From assembly GCF_905171765.1 (NCBI RefSeq), contig NC_053391.1, positions 263,207,918 to 263,271,917 of the forward strand: 64,000 nt of DNA, in the 5' to 3' direction. This DNA is from Bufo bufo (lineage: Eukaryota; Chordata; Amphibia; Anura; Bufonidae). Within the stretch, counting starts at the first letter, position 1; each line of letters starts with the position of its first letter. The notes beneath the pieces were generated by a model. The model did no database searches. It saw only the letters and a program-made list of their open reading frames with translations, and was not told the DNA's origin. Below, piece after piece: positions 31,940 to 44,212 of this stretch. The position numbers and the translations under genes are program-made.

Positions 31940-32575
31940 CGTTTACAAGCTTCTCTCTGCTTGAGGGAGTGTCCAGGCTGTGTAAATGGAACGTCAGAGC
32001 CTCTGGTGCCCTTCCCCTTCCCCCCTCCAGCTCTCCTCACACTGCCCGGCTCTGCTCTGCTGCTGATGTTGTTTCGTTTACAAGCTTCTCTCTGCTTGAG
32101 GGAGTGTCCAGGCTGTGTAAACGGAACGTCAGAGCCTCTGGTGCCCTTCCCCCTCCCCCCTCCAGCTCTCCTCACACTGCCCGGCTCTGCTCTGCTGCTG
32201 ATGTTTCGTTTACAAGCTTCTCTCTGCTTGAGGGAGTGGCCAGGCTGTGTAAATGGAACGTCAGAGCCTCTGGTGCCCTTCCCCTTCCCCCCTCCAGCTC
32301 TCCTCACACTGCCCGGCTCTGCTCTGCTGCTGATGTTGTTTCGTTTACAAGCTTCTCTCTGCTTGAGGGAGTGTCCAGGCTGTGTAAACGGAACGTCAGA
32401 GCCTCTGGTGCCCTTCCCCCTCCCCCCTCCAGCTCTCCTCACACTGCCCGGCTCTGCTCTGCTGCTGATGTTTCGTTTACAAGCTTCTCTCTGCTTGAGG
32501 GAGTGGCCAGGCTCTGTAAACGATACGTCAGAGCCTCTGGTGCCCTCCCCCCTCCCCCTCCAGCTCTTGTCACTG
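31940..32575. repeat. Tandem array of alternating 135/132-bp units
   Basis: CGTTTACAAGCTTCTCTCTGC starts at 31940, 32075, 32207, 32342 and 32474. The lengths alternate 135, 132, 135, 132 because of an indel of GTT, giving a 267-bp higher-order unit. Because both lengths are multiples of three, several frames on both strands stay open (up to 263 codons), but no start context, domain or splice signal supports a protein. Confidence 0.9.
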
Positions 32576-32904
32576 CCTGGGCTCTGCTATGCGATCTCTT
32601 CTCCAGCAGCACAGGGTATGTTTGTCCCTCCTGCATTCACTGGGGCTAGAGGTGGCAGTTTGTAAACGTTCCCCTCTGCATCTGGGGATCATTATTACAG
32701 TCCTGGTCGTCGTCCCCCCCCCACTAGTACACATTCAACACCCCCTGGGAAATATAAATAAATTATTGGCCATCATTATTATCATCATCATTATTCAGCT
32801 ATATAAAATCCTTATCTGCCACCAATATATGGATTTATCTAAGCAATATCCATATTGAATATATATTTGAATAATATAGATATTGCTTAGATACAGATAA
32901 TGCG

Positions 32905-33395
32905 AATGATATTTTCACACTAGCGGCAGGACGTATCCGACAGGCTGTTCACCCTGTCGGATCTGCCCTGCCTCTATTTGACGGTGCCGCTGGACTGATC
33001 CGTTATTGCAATTCATTTCTAGACGGATCCGCACCTGGATCCGTCTACAAATGCTGTCAGTTGTCACACTGATCGGCGGATCCAGCAGGCATGCAGCTCC
33101 GACGACGGAGCTGCCTTGCGGATCCGGCGTTGCAAAACAACTAAAGGACGGATCCGCCCTTCCGGTCTGCGCATGCGCAGAACATGAAAACTGTGAAAAA
33201 GACTGACAGAGGGATCCGTCTATCCACATGGCAAGCGGATAGACGGATCAGTTATTGCAATGCATTTCTAGACGGATCCGCACCTGGATCCGTCTACAAA
33301 TGCTGTCAGTTGTCACACTGAATGGCGGATCCGGCGGGCAGTTCCGACGATGGAACTGTCTGCCGGATCACACTAACGCTAGTGTGAAAGTACCA
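32905..33395. mobile_element. MITE of the 3605-4160 family
   Basis: TTTTCACACTAGCGGCAGG at the left and CGCTAGTGTGAAAGTACC at the right, with ATCCG(G/C) blocks inside. The block GACGGATCCGCACCTGGATCC occurs twice (33022 and 33271). Another related fragment with GTGTGAAAGTACCC ends at about 33596. Confidence 0.65.
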
Positions 33396-34685
33396 TAAAA
33401 AGTCGAAAATCCAGGACTTTTAGTCAAGTGGCCGCTCGCTGTGCACTGCCGTGCTGCGCCATAGCTCCACCACCGTCCCCTTTATAGTCAATGGGGACAG
33501 AGCGGCAGTCCAGCGGCACGGCCAAATAGCGGCAGGGCGGATCTGACAGGGTGAACAGCCTGTTGGATCGATCCTGCCTCTAGTGTGAAAGTACCCTTAG
33601 GCTCCATTCACACATCCGCAAATGGGTCCACATTTGTTCTGCAATTTTGCGGAACGGGTGCGGACCCATTCATTTTCTATGGTGACGGAATTTGGAATTA
33701 GTGCAAATACGTCCTCCTTGATATACTGTAATAACAGAAAGAACATTTTTAGACTAGAAACAAAACCAAACATGAAAGAAATGTATGAAAAATAACATAA
33801 CTTTTACAGCTGCAATGTGACAGGGAGGTCTTCTGCCCTGTTTGTGTATTTATTTATTTTTTATGCAAAGTGCAGAGCAGGGGGCGGGGAAGATCAGGTT
33901 GTTCACGCCCAGAAATATTCATGAGGCAGAGCTCAGGCTTTGTTGTTATACGCCCCCTCACCTTGTACTGCAGCATGTAAACAAAGCAATGACAGGACCA
34001 TGAAAAGGTGCAAATATGGGTTTTAACTTGATGAAATCTAGCTTAACCAAATTATATGTATATCCTGATGGATTTTAAGTGTTTTTTTTTATTTTTTATT
34101 AACTCTGATAACCCCTTTAACACATAGTGAGACAAAGGATAATATAACCTATAGAAGGTATTACATCATACCCACCCCGAAAGTTCTCCCCCCCAAAAAA
34201 AATAAACTGGGAGGGAATAATGTGCCATTGTGGTGATCTCATGGAAACTGAATTACCGGTAAGACTAATTCTGGATTTCCATAATCTCATCACGATGGCA
34301 CACAAGGAGATATACAAAATTATTATATCAAGGGGGAGCGACAAGTCTGAAGTTTTGGTAAAATCTAGTCTATATAGTGCTTCATTAATGTATGTACACT
34401 AGACAATGTAGCAGCCCTGCAAATGTCTTCTAAGGATTTTCACATAAGTAAAGAAGGGGGCGGCACAGCTACACAAACAGTCCGCGTGATAGCGAGTATC
34501 CATGATTGTCTGGGCTGGTGGGGATCTACACACTGCCGGTGGTGCACAGCCGATAACAGTAGGTACAAGTGCGTATAATCACGATGTGGAAGGAGAAATA
34601 TACAGCGGCACTCACCAGTGTGTTGTCTCAAAGCGGTGTTTTATTCCATAAACAGAATGTAGCAGGGGGCAGACAAAACTTAACC

Positions 34686-34742
34686 ACGCATCAAACAGCG
34701 ACTGCAGTTTCGCGCTACATGCGCTTCCTCAGGCTGTGCGTC
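34686..34742 (-). ncRNA. Hammerhead ribozyme in the 3' pLTR of PLE A
   Basis: Minus strand: stem I 5' strand ACGCACAGC, CUGAGGA (34732-34726), stem II GCGC-AUGUA-GCGC, GAAA (34711-34708), stem III CUGCAG (34707-34702), UC (34701-34700), cleavage after C, then stem I 3' strand GCUG and UGCGU. Stem I pairs CAGC/GCUG and ACGCA/UGCGU around an internal loop. Stem III is a palindromic hexamer that can close only one or two pairs alone, typical of PLE hammerheads thought to act as dimers. Confidence 0.85.
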
Positions 34743-34919
34743 AGCGCGTATATTCGCGCCACCCTTTTAAATATCGGCGTTGCTCGTTGTCATGGTGATA
34801 GACAACAAAATTGTGCCCACACAAAAGGTTAGTGAACAAATACACATACATACATAACATAACAATTATAAACTCCATGTACCTCAATACCAAATTACGA
34901 TATCGTGTGCAACATATAT

Positions 34920-37205
34920 CTATAAGAATGAACTCAAATCATTCCTGTCATTTAATCCAAGCTCACCCAGAGCTTGTGTACGCAAAATCCATCTCGCTTC
35001 CCTCTGCAGGAGGAGGCGTTGTCTATCCCCCCCCTGCAGGCGGGCGGATACAATCTCTAGCCCGGTGAAAGAGATACAATCCACGTTACCTCCATGAACA
35101 CTTCTCACATGATCTATAAATCTTGGGCAACCTTTTCCCGTTTTTACAGAATTGAAGTGCTCCCTCACTCTTTCAAACATGCACCTGATTGTCTTCCCAA
35201 TATAGAATCTCCCGCAGCTGCAAAGTAGTAAATACACTACATATGTGCTCCTGCAGTTGATGAAACTTTTGATTCTATGTTGGGTACCTGCAAACTCAAT
35301 ATACTTTTTTTGAGAATTATGCTGGCAGAGTGAACAACTGCCACATCGAAAATTACGCTTTGGTATATTGTTTCTAAGCCAATTATTACCCTTAATGGAA
35401 TAGAACCTGCTTCTCACAAGTCTATCTTTAATCGTATGACTTCTCCTAAAGGATGTGAGTGGCTTCTGTTCGATGAGTTCGCTCAGGGTTGCATCCCTCT
35501 TCAGAATGTCCCAATTCTTGAAAATTACTGAACGAATACGTTCTGCCATGGGGCTGTATTTGAAAGAGAATGCAAACCTGGTGGCCCCATTCTCTGCCTT
35601 TATCTGTTTATTTCTACAGCCACTGCTAGTAAGTAGGTCATTCTGGGAGAAACCCTCCTCTACTCTCTTCATATCCTTATTAAGCAACTCTTCTGGGTAT
35701 CCTCTTTCCACTATCCTTACTATTTATTCTCCTCAATCTGACAAACTGGCCGTAGGGTACGGCTTTTTTCACATTTCGTGGATTGAAGCTGTCATGGTGG
35801 AGCAAGGAGTTGGTCGCCGTGGGCTTACGAAAGCCCTCCGCGACCAGCTCGTCGCCCTCAACCAGGACAGCCACATCCAGAAATTCCAATCTTGTACCTC
35901 CAAAATTGAGGGTAAATGTCATTCCCATGTCATTTGTATTTAGGCATTTTACAAACTCACTGCATTCGATTTCAATACCTTCCCATACTATGAATACGTC
36001 ATCCACGAAACGTAAATACGTTTTCAAGCGGGGTAAAAACGAATTCATAGTGGAATAAACAAACCTATCTTCTAATCTGGCAAGGTACATATTTGCGAAT
36101 GTGCAGGAGACGGGGGTCCCCATAGCTGTACCACTCTCTTCCAAACTGAAACACTTTGTTGGTTAAAATGAACTGAAGTGCCTCACCAATGAACTCACAA
36201 AAAATTGTGCTTTTTCCCAAATTAGTTACGATGTCAAGGACCGCCTCCACACCCGCACCATGAGGGATGCGGGTGTAGAGGCTTTCCACATCGAGGGATA
36301 CCAGCTGGTACCCTTCCTGCCAATGTAATTCCTTTAAAGCCAACAAAAAATCATTGGTGTCCCTGAGATGAGCAGGGGCACTTACCAAAGCAGGTCTCAA
36401 AAGCCAGTCTACATACTTAGACAAAGGCTCCGTCACTGAGCCAATCCCCGCCACGATAGGACGTCCCGGGGGGTGGCTCAGCGACTTGTGGACCTTGGGG
36501 AGAAAAAAACACAATGGTCTAGCTGGAAACGAGGGAACAAGTTTGTCCAACATATTCTTAGGGAGGAAACCTGCCTCCACATATTTAGTAACAAGTGACC
36601 TAAGTTGGTACTGGGTATGGGATCCCCCCCCCCCCCCCGTTCCCTCTCATACACGCAAGTATCCCCCAGTTGTCTGAGGGCTTCACCTATATAGTATTCT
36701 TTAGACATGAGAACTACATTGCCCCCCTTGTCTGCCGGCTTTACCACTACATCATTTCTCGAGCGAAGCCATTGCAGAGCTTTCTGCTCTTCAGGACTGA
36801 TATTAGGTTGAGCTGTGGAATAAATAACAGCCCGAATATCTCTCATTACCTGATGTTGGAATATGTCAATGCTACTGCCGGCGGGCATAGGGGGGCAAAA
36901 GGTAGATTTGACTCCACCTTTAAATGGATCCACAGGGGCATCACTAGGCGGTTCCTCAGTGATTGCTGCCCCAGTAAGAAATTCCAAATAGGCTAATGCT
37001 TCTTCATCAAATTTAGTGGATATGTGGAAGCCTACAGGATCAGGACCCAACGGTACCTCTCCTTGTGTACGTACAACCTTCTGCGGTGCATCTCTGAATA
37101 ATTTGTGTAGATAGAGCTTACGGATAGCTTTAAATAAATCCACTTCAAACGTAACAGGATCAAACTGCTCGGTTAAGCTGTATCCAAGTCCTTTGCTGAG
37201 GACCC
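34920..37205 (-). pseudogene. PLE A reverse transcriptase and GIY-YIG endonuclease (frameshifted)
   Basis: The protein makes cDNA and nicks DNA for target-primed integration. RT N-terminal part (37143-36478) includes RNDVVVKPADKGGNVVLMS; the palm (36580-36065) has PGRPIVAGIGSVTEPLSKY and VSLDVESLYTRIPH; and the catalytic box RFVDDVFIVW (36144-35680 frame) keeps the aspartates. The C-terminal frame (35711-34920) has a CGSCSLC zinc-like motif and GIY-YIG signatures YVVYLL and GRFYIGKT, with R and E downstream. Overlapping frames show frameshifts near 36570, 36100 and 35700, so this copy is probably dead though only lightly damaged. Confidence 0.85.
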
Positions 37206-38097
37206 TTAACCACTTAGGGCGTACCGGTACACCCTATTTACCGAATCCTCAAAGACTGGTATGTCCTAAGTTTAAATCGCGATTGCGGCGCCGCGGGGGT
37301 TAATCTGAACAGGATGCCAGGGGGGGTCATGTGAGACCGCCCCCCCCGTATCGACGTTCGCCGCAAACCGCAGGTAAATTCAGACCTGCGGGTTGCGGCG
37401 GGTGTCGGCGGTGCCATCGGGTCCCCATGAGGCTGTGGGGGGGGACCCGATGGCATGGAAGGCAGCGCGATGTCCAAGGAAGGCATCGCGCTGCCTTCCG
37501 GTGACGAGCCTGTGAGATCCAGACCCCTGGATCTCTCAGGCAGGAAGCTGTATGAGTAATACTCACAGTATTACTCATACAGCCAATGCATTCCAATACA
37601 GAAGTATTAGAATTCATTGTAAAGGAATATACCCCCCAAAGTTCAAGTCCCAAAGTGGGACAAAAAATAAAGTGAAAAAATAAAGTCCCGTCCCTCCCCC
37701 CCCCCCCCCCCGAAAAAAAAAATTAGTTTCATGTAAAAATAAACAAAAACGTCATTTTCCCCAAAAAAAAATTTAAATAGGGGGGAAAAAAAGTATACAT
37801 ATTAGGTATCGCCGCGTCCGTATCGACCGGCTCTATAAAAATATCACATGACCTAACCCCTCAGATGAACACCGTAAAAAATGTAAAATAAAAACTGCTA
37901 AATAAAAAAAAAATTGTCACCTTACATCACAAAAAGTGTAATGGCAAGCGATCAAAAAGTCACACGCACCCCAAAATAGTGCCAATAAAACAGTCAATCA
38001 TACACTACCCAAGGTAATCGCCAAAAAACTGAAAAAATTATGTCTCTCAGACTATGGAAACACTAAAACGTGATTTTTTTTTCTTCAAAAATGAAAT

Positions 38098-38990
38098 CAG
38101 TAACATAGTACATAAGGCCGAAAAAAGACATTTGTCCATCCAGTTCGGCCTGTCATCCTGCAAGTCGATCCAGAGGAAGGCAAAAAAAACCTGTGAGGCA
38201 GAAGCCAATTTTCCTCACCCTAGGGGAACAAAAAATTCCTTCCCGACTCCAATCAGGCAATCGGAACATCTCCCCGGATCAACGACCCCTCCCTAGTAGC
38301 TATATCCTGTAATATTATTACACTCCAGAAATACATCCAGGCCCCTCTTGAATTGTACTCGCCATCACCACCTCCTCAGGCAGAGCGTTCCATAGTCTCA
38401 CTGCTCTTACCGTAAAGAATCCTTTTCTATGTTTGTGTACAAACCTTCTTTCCTCCAAACGCAGAGGATGTCCCCTTGTCACAGTCACAGTCCTGCTGAT
38501 AAATAGATGATGGGATAGATCTCTGTACTGACCCCTGATATATTTATACATAGTAATTAGATCTCCCCTCAGTCGTCTTTTTTCTAACGTGAATAACCCT
38601 AATTTTGATAATCTTTCAGGGTACTGTAGTTGCCCCATTCCAGTTATTACTTTAGTTGCCCTCCTCTGGACCCTCTCCAGCTCTGCTATGTCTGCCTTGT
38701 TCACTGGAGCCCAGAACTGTACACAGTACTCCATGTGTGGTCTGACTAATGATTTGTAAAGTAGTAGGAATATGTTCTCATCACGGGCATCTATGCCCCT
38801 TTTGATGCAACCCATTATCTTATTGGCCTTGGCAGCAGCTGCCTGACACTGTTTTTTGCAGCTTAGTGTGCTGTTTATTAAAATTCCTAGATTCTTTTCC
38901 ATGTCAGTGTTACTGAGTGTTTTACTATTTAGTATGTACGGGTGACTTGCATTATTCCTTCCCATGTGCATAACTTTACATTTATCAGTG
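38098..38990 (-). pseudogene. CR1/L2-like LINE RT C-terminal fragment
   Basis: Minus-strand frame 38971-38318 (217 codons) shows the C-terminal RT region: MEKNLGILINSTLSCKKQC, KANKIMGCIKRGI, LLYKSLVRPHMEYCVQFWAP and AVRLWNALPEEVV, common to CR1/Rex/L2 elements. The 3' end (38098-38200) carries GGCCGAAAAAAGACATTTGT, the familiar 3' tail of such LINEs. The catalytic core is absent, so it is a 5'-truncated insertion. Confidence 0.8.
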
Positions 38991-39357
38991 TTAAAGGGAA
39001 CCTGTCACCGGGATTTTGTGTATAGAGCTGAGGACATAGGTTGCTAGATGGCCGCTAGCACATCTGCAATACCCAGTCCCCATAGCTCTGTGTGCTTTTA
39101 TTGTGTAAAAAAAACGATTTGATACATATGCAAATTAACATAAAAGAGTCATATCTTACTTGTGTGATCAGAGAAGAGTCATATTTTCAAGCTCTGACTC
39201 ATCTCAGGTTAATTTGCATATGTATCAAATCAGTTTTTTTACACAATAAAAGCACACAGAGCTATGGGGACTGGGTACTGTGGATGTGCTAGCGGCCATC
39301 TAGCAACCCATGTCCTCAGCTCTATACCCAAAATCCTGGTGACAGGTTCCCTTTAAA
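38991..39357. mobile_element. MITE, AGGGAACCTGTCACC ends
   Basis: Inverted ends AGGGAACCTGTCACCGGGAT and AGGGAACCTGTCACCAGGAT, flanked by TTAA/TTTAAA. The inner arms mirror each other (CATAGCTCTGTGTGCTTTTA). No ORF. Inserted at the upstream border of the CR1 fragment. Confidence 0.8.
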
Positions 39358-39450
39358 TCATTGTGTAAAACTTACATAAATAAAAAAAAGTATACATATT
39401 AGGGATTGCCGCGTCCGTATCGACCGGCTCTATAAAAATATCACATGACC

Positions 39451-42400
39451 AAATTTCTTTCCTTACGAGGTTCTTTAAGAAGTTGCTGAATTTTGCCAGG
39501 GGTTCCATCATTCTAGGAGGGGATTTTAACCTGCCCATTGATCCTTTGATGGATTGTTCCAAGAAAACGGGGGGTCATCGGCCTGCGTTGGGTAAGCTTC
39601 TCAAAACTACTCCCCTACATGATATATGGAGGTACCAACATGCGACAGAAAGGGATTATACCTTTATGTCCCAGGTTCATATCTCCCAATCTAGAATCGA
39701 CTATTTCCTTATTTCCAAAGACCTTCTTCATAAAACCTCTCACACAGCAATAGGTAATATTACATGGTCTGATCATGCTCCAATCTACCTACACATCTCA
39801 GATAATTATCCTAATCCTAACCCACCGCTTTGGCGCCTCAACTCATTTTTGCTGAGGGATGAGAATCGGCACCAAATATTCTCTAAAGCTTTGGACGAAT
39901 ATTTTGTTCTTAATGACACGCCAGATATTAGTGTCTCCACTTTATGGTGCGCCCATAAAAGTTTCATGAGAGGCCTTTTCATTCAGACTGCGTCCAAACT
40001 TAAAAAGCAAAGAGATAAACGGATGCAAGATATTTTAGCTCAAATAGTGGAGGCAGAAATGCGATTTAAGGAGACACCTACAGATACACTATCAGCCCAA
40101 ATCACAGACTTGCGCTTTCAATTACGCTCTCTCTTGCTTTGCAAATTTGAAAAGGCCCTAACCAGGTCAAAGGCAAAATGGTATCACTTAGGAGATAGAG
40201 CCGGGGCTATGCTAGCCCGCAGGCTGAAAAAAAGGGAAGTAGCCTCCCGTATAGACTCAATGAAGCAAAATAATGGAAAGATGACTACACACCCGATAGA
40301 TATTGCGGATGCGTTTGCGGATTACTATAGTTCCCTTTTATAATTTGAAAAATGACGATGGCACCCCACAACCTACCTCACATACCATACAGAATTTCTT
40401 AAAATCAGTATCTCTCCCAAGTATTGCCTCCCAAGATTTGGAATTACTCAATGCCCCCTTTTCAGAACGAGAAGTAGATATAGCTATTAAATCACTAAAA
40501 CTGCACAAAGCTCCAGGCCCAGATGGCTTTTCGGGGGACTATTATAAATCCTTTAAAGTAAACTTGTTACCATACATTACGCGGCTTTTTAATACATTTC
40601 TACTCCCGGGTGCTATACCCAAAGAGATGTTATGTGCTATTATCACAACAATCCCTAAACCAGGGAAACCTCATGATACTCCAGCAAATTTCCGACCCAT
40701 ATCTTTATTAAATAATGACTTAAAATTATTCTCTAAACTACTGGCCCTAAGGTTACAGCCCCTTCTTCCTAAATTGGTGTCCACTGACCAAGTTGGTTTC
40801 ATCCCTGGCCGCCAATGTAGGGATGGAACTCGTAGAGTAATTGATCTGCTCCAAATAGCGGATTCCTCCAGTGCACCCACAATATTTATATCGCTTGACG
40901 CTGAAAAAGCTTTCGATAGGGTGCACTGGGGGTTTCTGACGGAGGTGTTAAATCATTTTGGGTTCCGGGGACCTATTCTATCGGCTATCTTAAATCTATA
41001 TTCTCTGCCATCAGCTCGAGTTTTAGCATCTGGCTTTTATTCCAAAAGCTTTGATATAACGAACGGTACCAGACAAGGCTGCCCGTTGTCACCGTTGGTT
41101 TTTGCGCTAGTGATGGAACCCCTGGCAGAAAGAATCCGATTGGACCCAGGTATTTTAGGTATACATGTGGGTAATGCATCACACAAAATAGGATTGTACG
41201 CAGATGATGTCCTGTTATCACTTACGAACCCAGAGATATCTCTCCCAAACGTTATGGAAGTCTTAAATGAATATGCTCAAGCCTCCTTCTATAAACTTAA
41301 TGTTACAAAATCGCATATTCTCCCATTTGCGATCCAAGAACCCCTCAAAAGGGAACTTCTGGCGAAGGCTCCATTTCAGTGGACAGAGGATGGCATAGTT
41401 TACCTGGGCATACTATTAACACCTCGTATACTAAATTTGGTGAGAAGCAATCTCGACTCCCTGAGAAAAGAATTACTAACAGACTATGCCGAGTATTCTA
41501 AACTGTTTGTCATGGCTGGCCAGAATTAATGCGGTCAAAATGATGATTCTTCCTAAGATCCTCTATAAACTTAGATGTATTCCTCTTATCATTCCACAAA
41601 AAATATTAAAACTGTTGCAGTCGGACCTTATAAAATTTATATGGGGTAACAAAGCACCTAGAGTGGACCGTCGAGCCCTATACCCAAAACTGAGAGAAGG
41701 GGGCCTTGGAGTCCCGGACCTCATTCGTTATTATAAGGCGAACCTCATTGAGCAGACTAAAGAGTGGTGGGCGCCTTCCTCGCTACAGAGATGGCATGAA
41801 TTAGAATCCACCTACACAAAACTGGGTTCTCTCCCAGGCTTTCTTGCCGCCCTTTCCCTGGAAGCACCTAAATCTACACCCCCTCTCTTGACTATGCAAG
41901 CGGCAGTTTGGACCTGGTCCAATTATATAGAGAAGGGGTTGCTTTTCACACCTAAGAGATCTGAGATCCCATTGGTTGCGCTTACATATGGGGTCCCCGA
42001 TCTCTCCTTAGATAAATGGGAGAAGGCAGGTATCACACGTTTGGATCAGTTGTATGAAGGTGATACTATGAAAACATTTGAGACCTTACATCAGAATTAT
42101 GGTATACCTAACACTTGTTTCTATCAATACCTACAAGTTAGGCATATGCTGCACAGAACGAGACTTCCCATTATTTCATTGAATAAAACGACCCCTTTTG
42201 GTAAATACTTTACTGGTACGACAGGTCAGGGGAAAGGCCTTGCTACTGCATATCATGCACTTGACCCTACTTTAGAAACAAAGCTTAACTTTATGGTGAA
42301 ATGGGAAGAGGAATTTGAAAGCTCTTGGTCGGTCGGGGAGTGGAGGGATGCTTTCCACTGGACGATAGCTACTGCCAAATGTATTAATCACATTAAACAA

Positions 42401-43310
42401 AATAGGAAAATACAACTTAGATGGTACTTGACGCCGGCCCGCATAGCACACATGGATCCTGAATATAGTTCAAACTGCTGGAGGAATTGTGGGGAAAAGG
42501 GAAGCTTATCACATATGTGGTGGTCATGCCCTATTATTCTCCCTTTTTGGAGGAAGATTTTTGACCTTATCTCGACAGTGGCGGGCTTCCAGATCCCCCT
42601 CGACCCTCCATTAGCTGTGCTATCCATCGGAATAGGAGATTTACCTCACTCCCATAGACTGGTTATGATGGGCATTCTCTCAGCTGCAAGGAAGCTTATT
42701 GCAACCTCATGGAAGCTGCCCATTACTCCTCAGGTGCCTGATGTGATCTCACTAGTTAACCAGTATATGCAACATGAATATATATATGCAGATTCTTACT
42801 CTGAACGCTTAAGGGCTCACAAAAGATGGGAATTGTGGAACTCTTGCCCGTTTGCAGTTAAGATTCACTCTGTAGCTCTGTAGGGACTGATACTGTGGTA
42901 TACATACATGGCGGGAGAGAGCGGTGGATGGAGGACGGTGGATGGATTACGATATAGGGTAAGCATATATAGCGGTACACTAAAGTATAGAATAAAATAT
43001 ATCTTAGAAATGGATCACAAGTTCTGGATTCAATCTATTAGTCTTGTTCTTGAATTGACTATGTTACAATTTGTTGTATATGTCATCAATATGCTTAACA
43101 TATATTAAGTGATAGTTGCTGGATTATACAAGTGACATTTATTAGCTGGTATTCTTTTGTTGGCTTAAATATGTAACATCACAATATAAATGTCAAAGTT
43201 GTACTTGCAAATCTTAACATTGTTCTGGCTTATGCAAATGACATATTTACTGTCTGATTTTCTTATGTTGAAAAATCAATAAAAACTGAAAGTTTAAAAA
43301 AAAAATATAT
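39451..43310 (+). mobile_element. L1/Tx1-like LINE, 5'-truncated, with 13-bp target duplication
   Basis: ATATCACATGACC at 39438-39450 and 43311-43323 flanks the element, with an A-rich 3' tail at 43296-43305. It lacks ORF1 and the start of ORF2. The coding sequence is described separately. The 3' UTR (42884-43295) is AT-rich and ends AATAAAAACTGAAAG. Confidence 0.88.
39483..42883 (+). pseudogene. L1/Tx1-like ORF2: APE endonuclease and reverse transcriptase, two frameshifts
   Basis: ORF2 nicks DNA with its AP-type endonuclease and copies its RNA onto the nick. Frame 1 (39483-40343) has the endonuclease C-terminal half: GGDFNLPID, YTFMS...SRIDYFLIS and WSDHAPIYL. Frame 2 (40303-41529) is RT: KAPGPDGFSGDYYK, SLDAEKAFDRVHW, GTRQGCPLSPLVFAL and the catalytic YADDVLLSL. 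Frame 3 (41486-42883) has the thumb and C-terminal region with a CHC-type motif (C-x3-C-x7-H-x4-C, near NCWRNCGEKG...HMWWSC). Breaks near 40340 and 41510 are single frame changes; the catalytic residues are kept. A fairly young but inactive copy. Confidence 0.88.
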
Positions 43311-43323
43311 ATATCACATGACC

Positions 43324-44208
43324 TAACCCCTCAGATGAATGTTGTAAATAACAAAAAGTAAAAACGGTGCCAAAACAGCTATTTCTTGTTATCTTGCCTC
43401 ACAAAAAGTGTAATATAGAGCAACCAAAAATCATATGTACCCTAAACTAGTACCAACAATACTGCCACCCTATCCCGTAGTTTCTAAAATGGGGCCACTT
43501 TTTTGGAGTTTCTACTCTAGGGGTGCATCAGGGGGGCTTCAAATGGGACATGGTGTCAAAATATCCAGTCCAGCAAAACCTGCCTTCCAAAAACCGTATG
43601 GCATTCCTTTCCTTCTGCGCCCTGCCGTGTGCCCGTACAGCGGTTTACGACCACATATGGGGTGTTTCTGTAAACTACAGAAAACACCTAAAGGGTTAAC
43701 AAAGTTTGTAAAATCAGTTTTGAATACCTTGAGGGGTGTAGTTTATAGAATGGTGTCATTTTTGGGTGGTTTCTATTATGTAAGCCTCGAAAAGTGACTT
43801 CAGACCTGAACTGGTCCCTAAAAATTGGGTTTTTGAAAATTTCTGAAAAATTTCAAGATTTGCTTCTAAACTTCTAAGCCTTGTAACATCCCCAAAAAAT
43901 AAAATATCATTCCCAAAATGATCCAAACATGAAGTAGACATATGGGGAATGTAAAGTAATAACTATTTTTGGAGGTATTACTATGTATTATAGAAGTAGA
44001 GAAATTGAAACTTGGAAATTTGTAATTTTAATTTTTTTGACTTAATTTTACCTGTGTCATGAAGTACAATATGTGATGAAAAAACAATCTCAGAACGGCC
44101 TGGATAAGTCAAAGCGTTTTAAAGTTATCAGCACTTAAAGTGACACTGGTCAGATTTGCAAAAAATGGCCAAGTCCTTAAGGTGAAATAGGGCTGAGTCC
44201 TTAAGGGG
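43324..44208. other. Right part of the 7-kb TTAA element
   Basis: Non-coding, with no ORF of note. Contains TTTCTAAAATGGGGCCACTT and GGGGTGTTTCTGTAAAC blocks. Ends CCTTAAGGGGTTAA. Confidence 0.5.
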
Positions 44209-44212
44209 TTAA

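Larger units (their letters stand above)
31778..34116. mobile_element. TTAA-flanked MITE in the DIRS A terminal module
   Basis: Ends AGGGGTTATCCGA and, inverted, AGGGGTTATCAGA, with TTAA at 31774-31777 and 34117-34120. About 2.3 kb long; contains the 132/135-bp tandem array and another MITE (32905-33395). A piggyBac- or Kolobok-like target preference is inferred from TTAA. No transposase. Confidence 0.75.
37210..44208. mobile_element. 7-kb TTAA-flanked element inside PLE A
   Basis: TTAA at 37206-37209 and 44209-44212. Ends CCACTTAGGG and, inverted, CCCCTTAAGG resemble each other and the piggyBac ends at 5631 (CCACCTCAGC). The PLE reading frame continues directly from 44213 to 37205 when the segment is skipped. 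The interior is non-coding apart from inserted LINEs; a 65-bp block (GCCGCGTCCGTATCGACCGG) recurs at 37811 and 39408. The 43330-44200 part has a TTCTAAAATGGGGCCAC motif similar to the arms of the piggyBac arrays. Non-autonomous piggyBac-like is the best guess. Confidence 0.7.

Noticed and set aside
31874..32665. 263-codon ORF as a proline/leucine-rich secreted protein
   Set aside because: It is made of a 132/135-bp tandem repeat inside a TTAA MITE, with long frames on the other strand and another plus frame as well.
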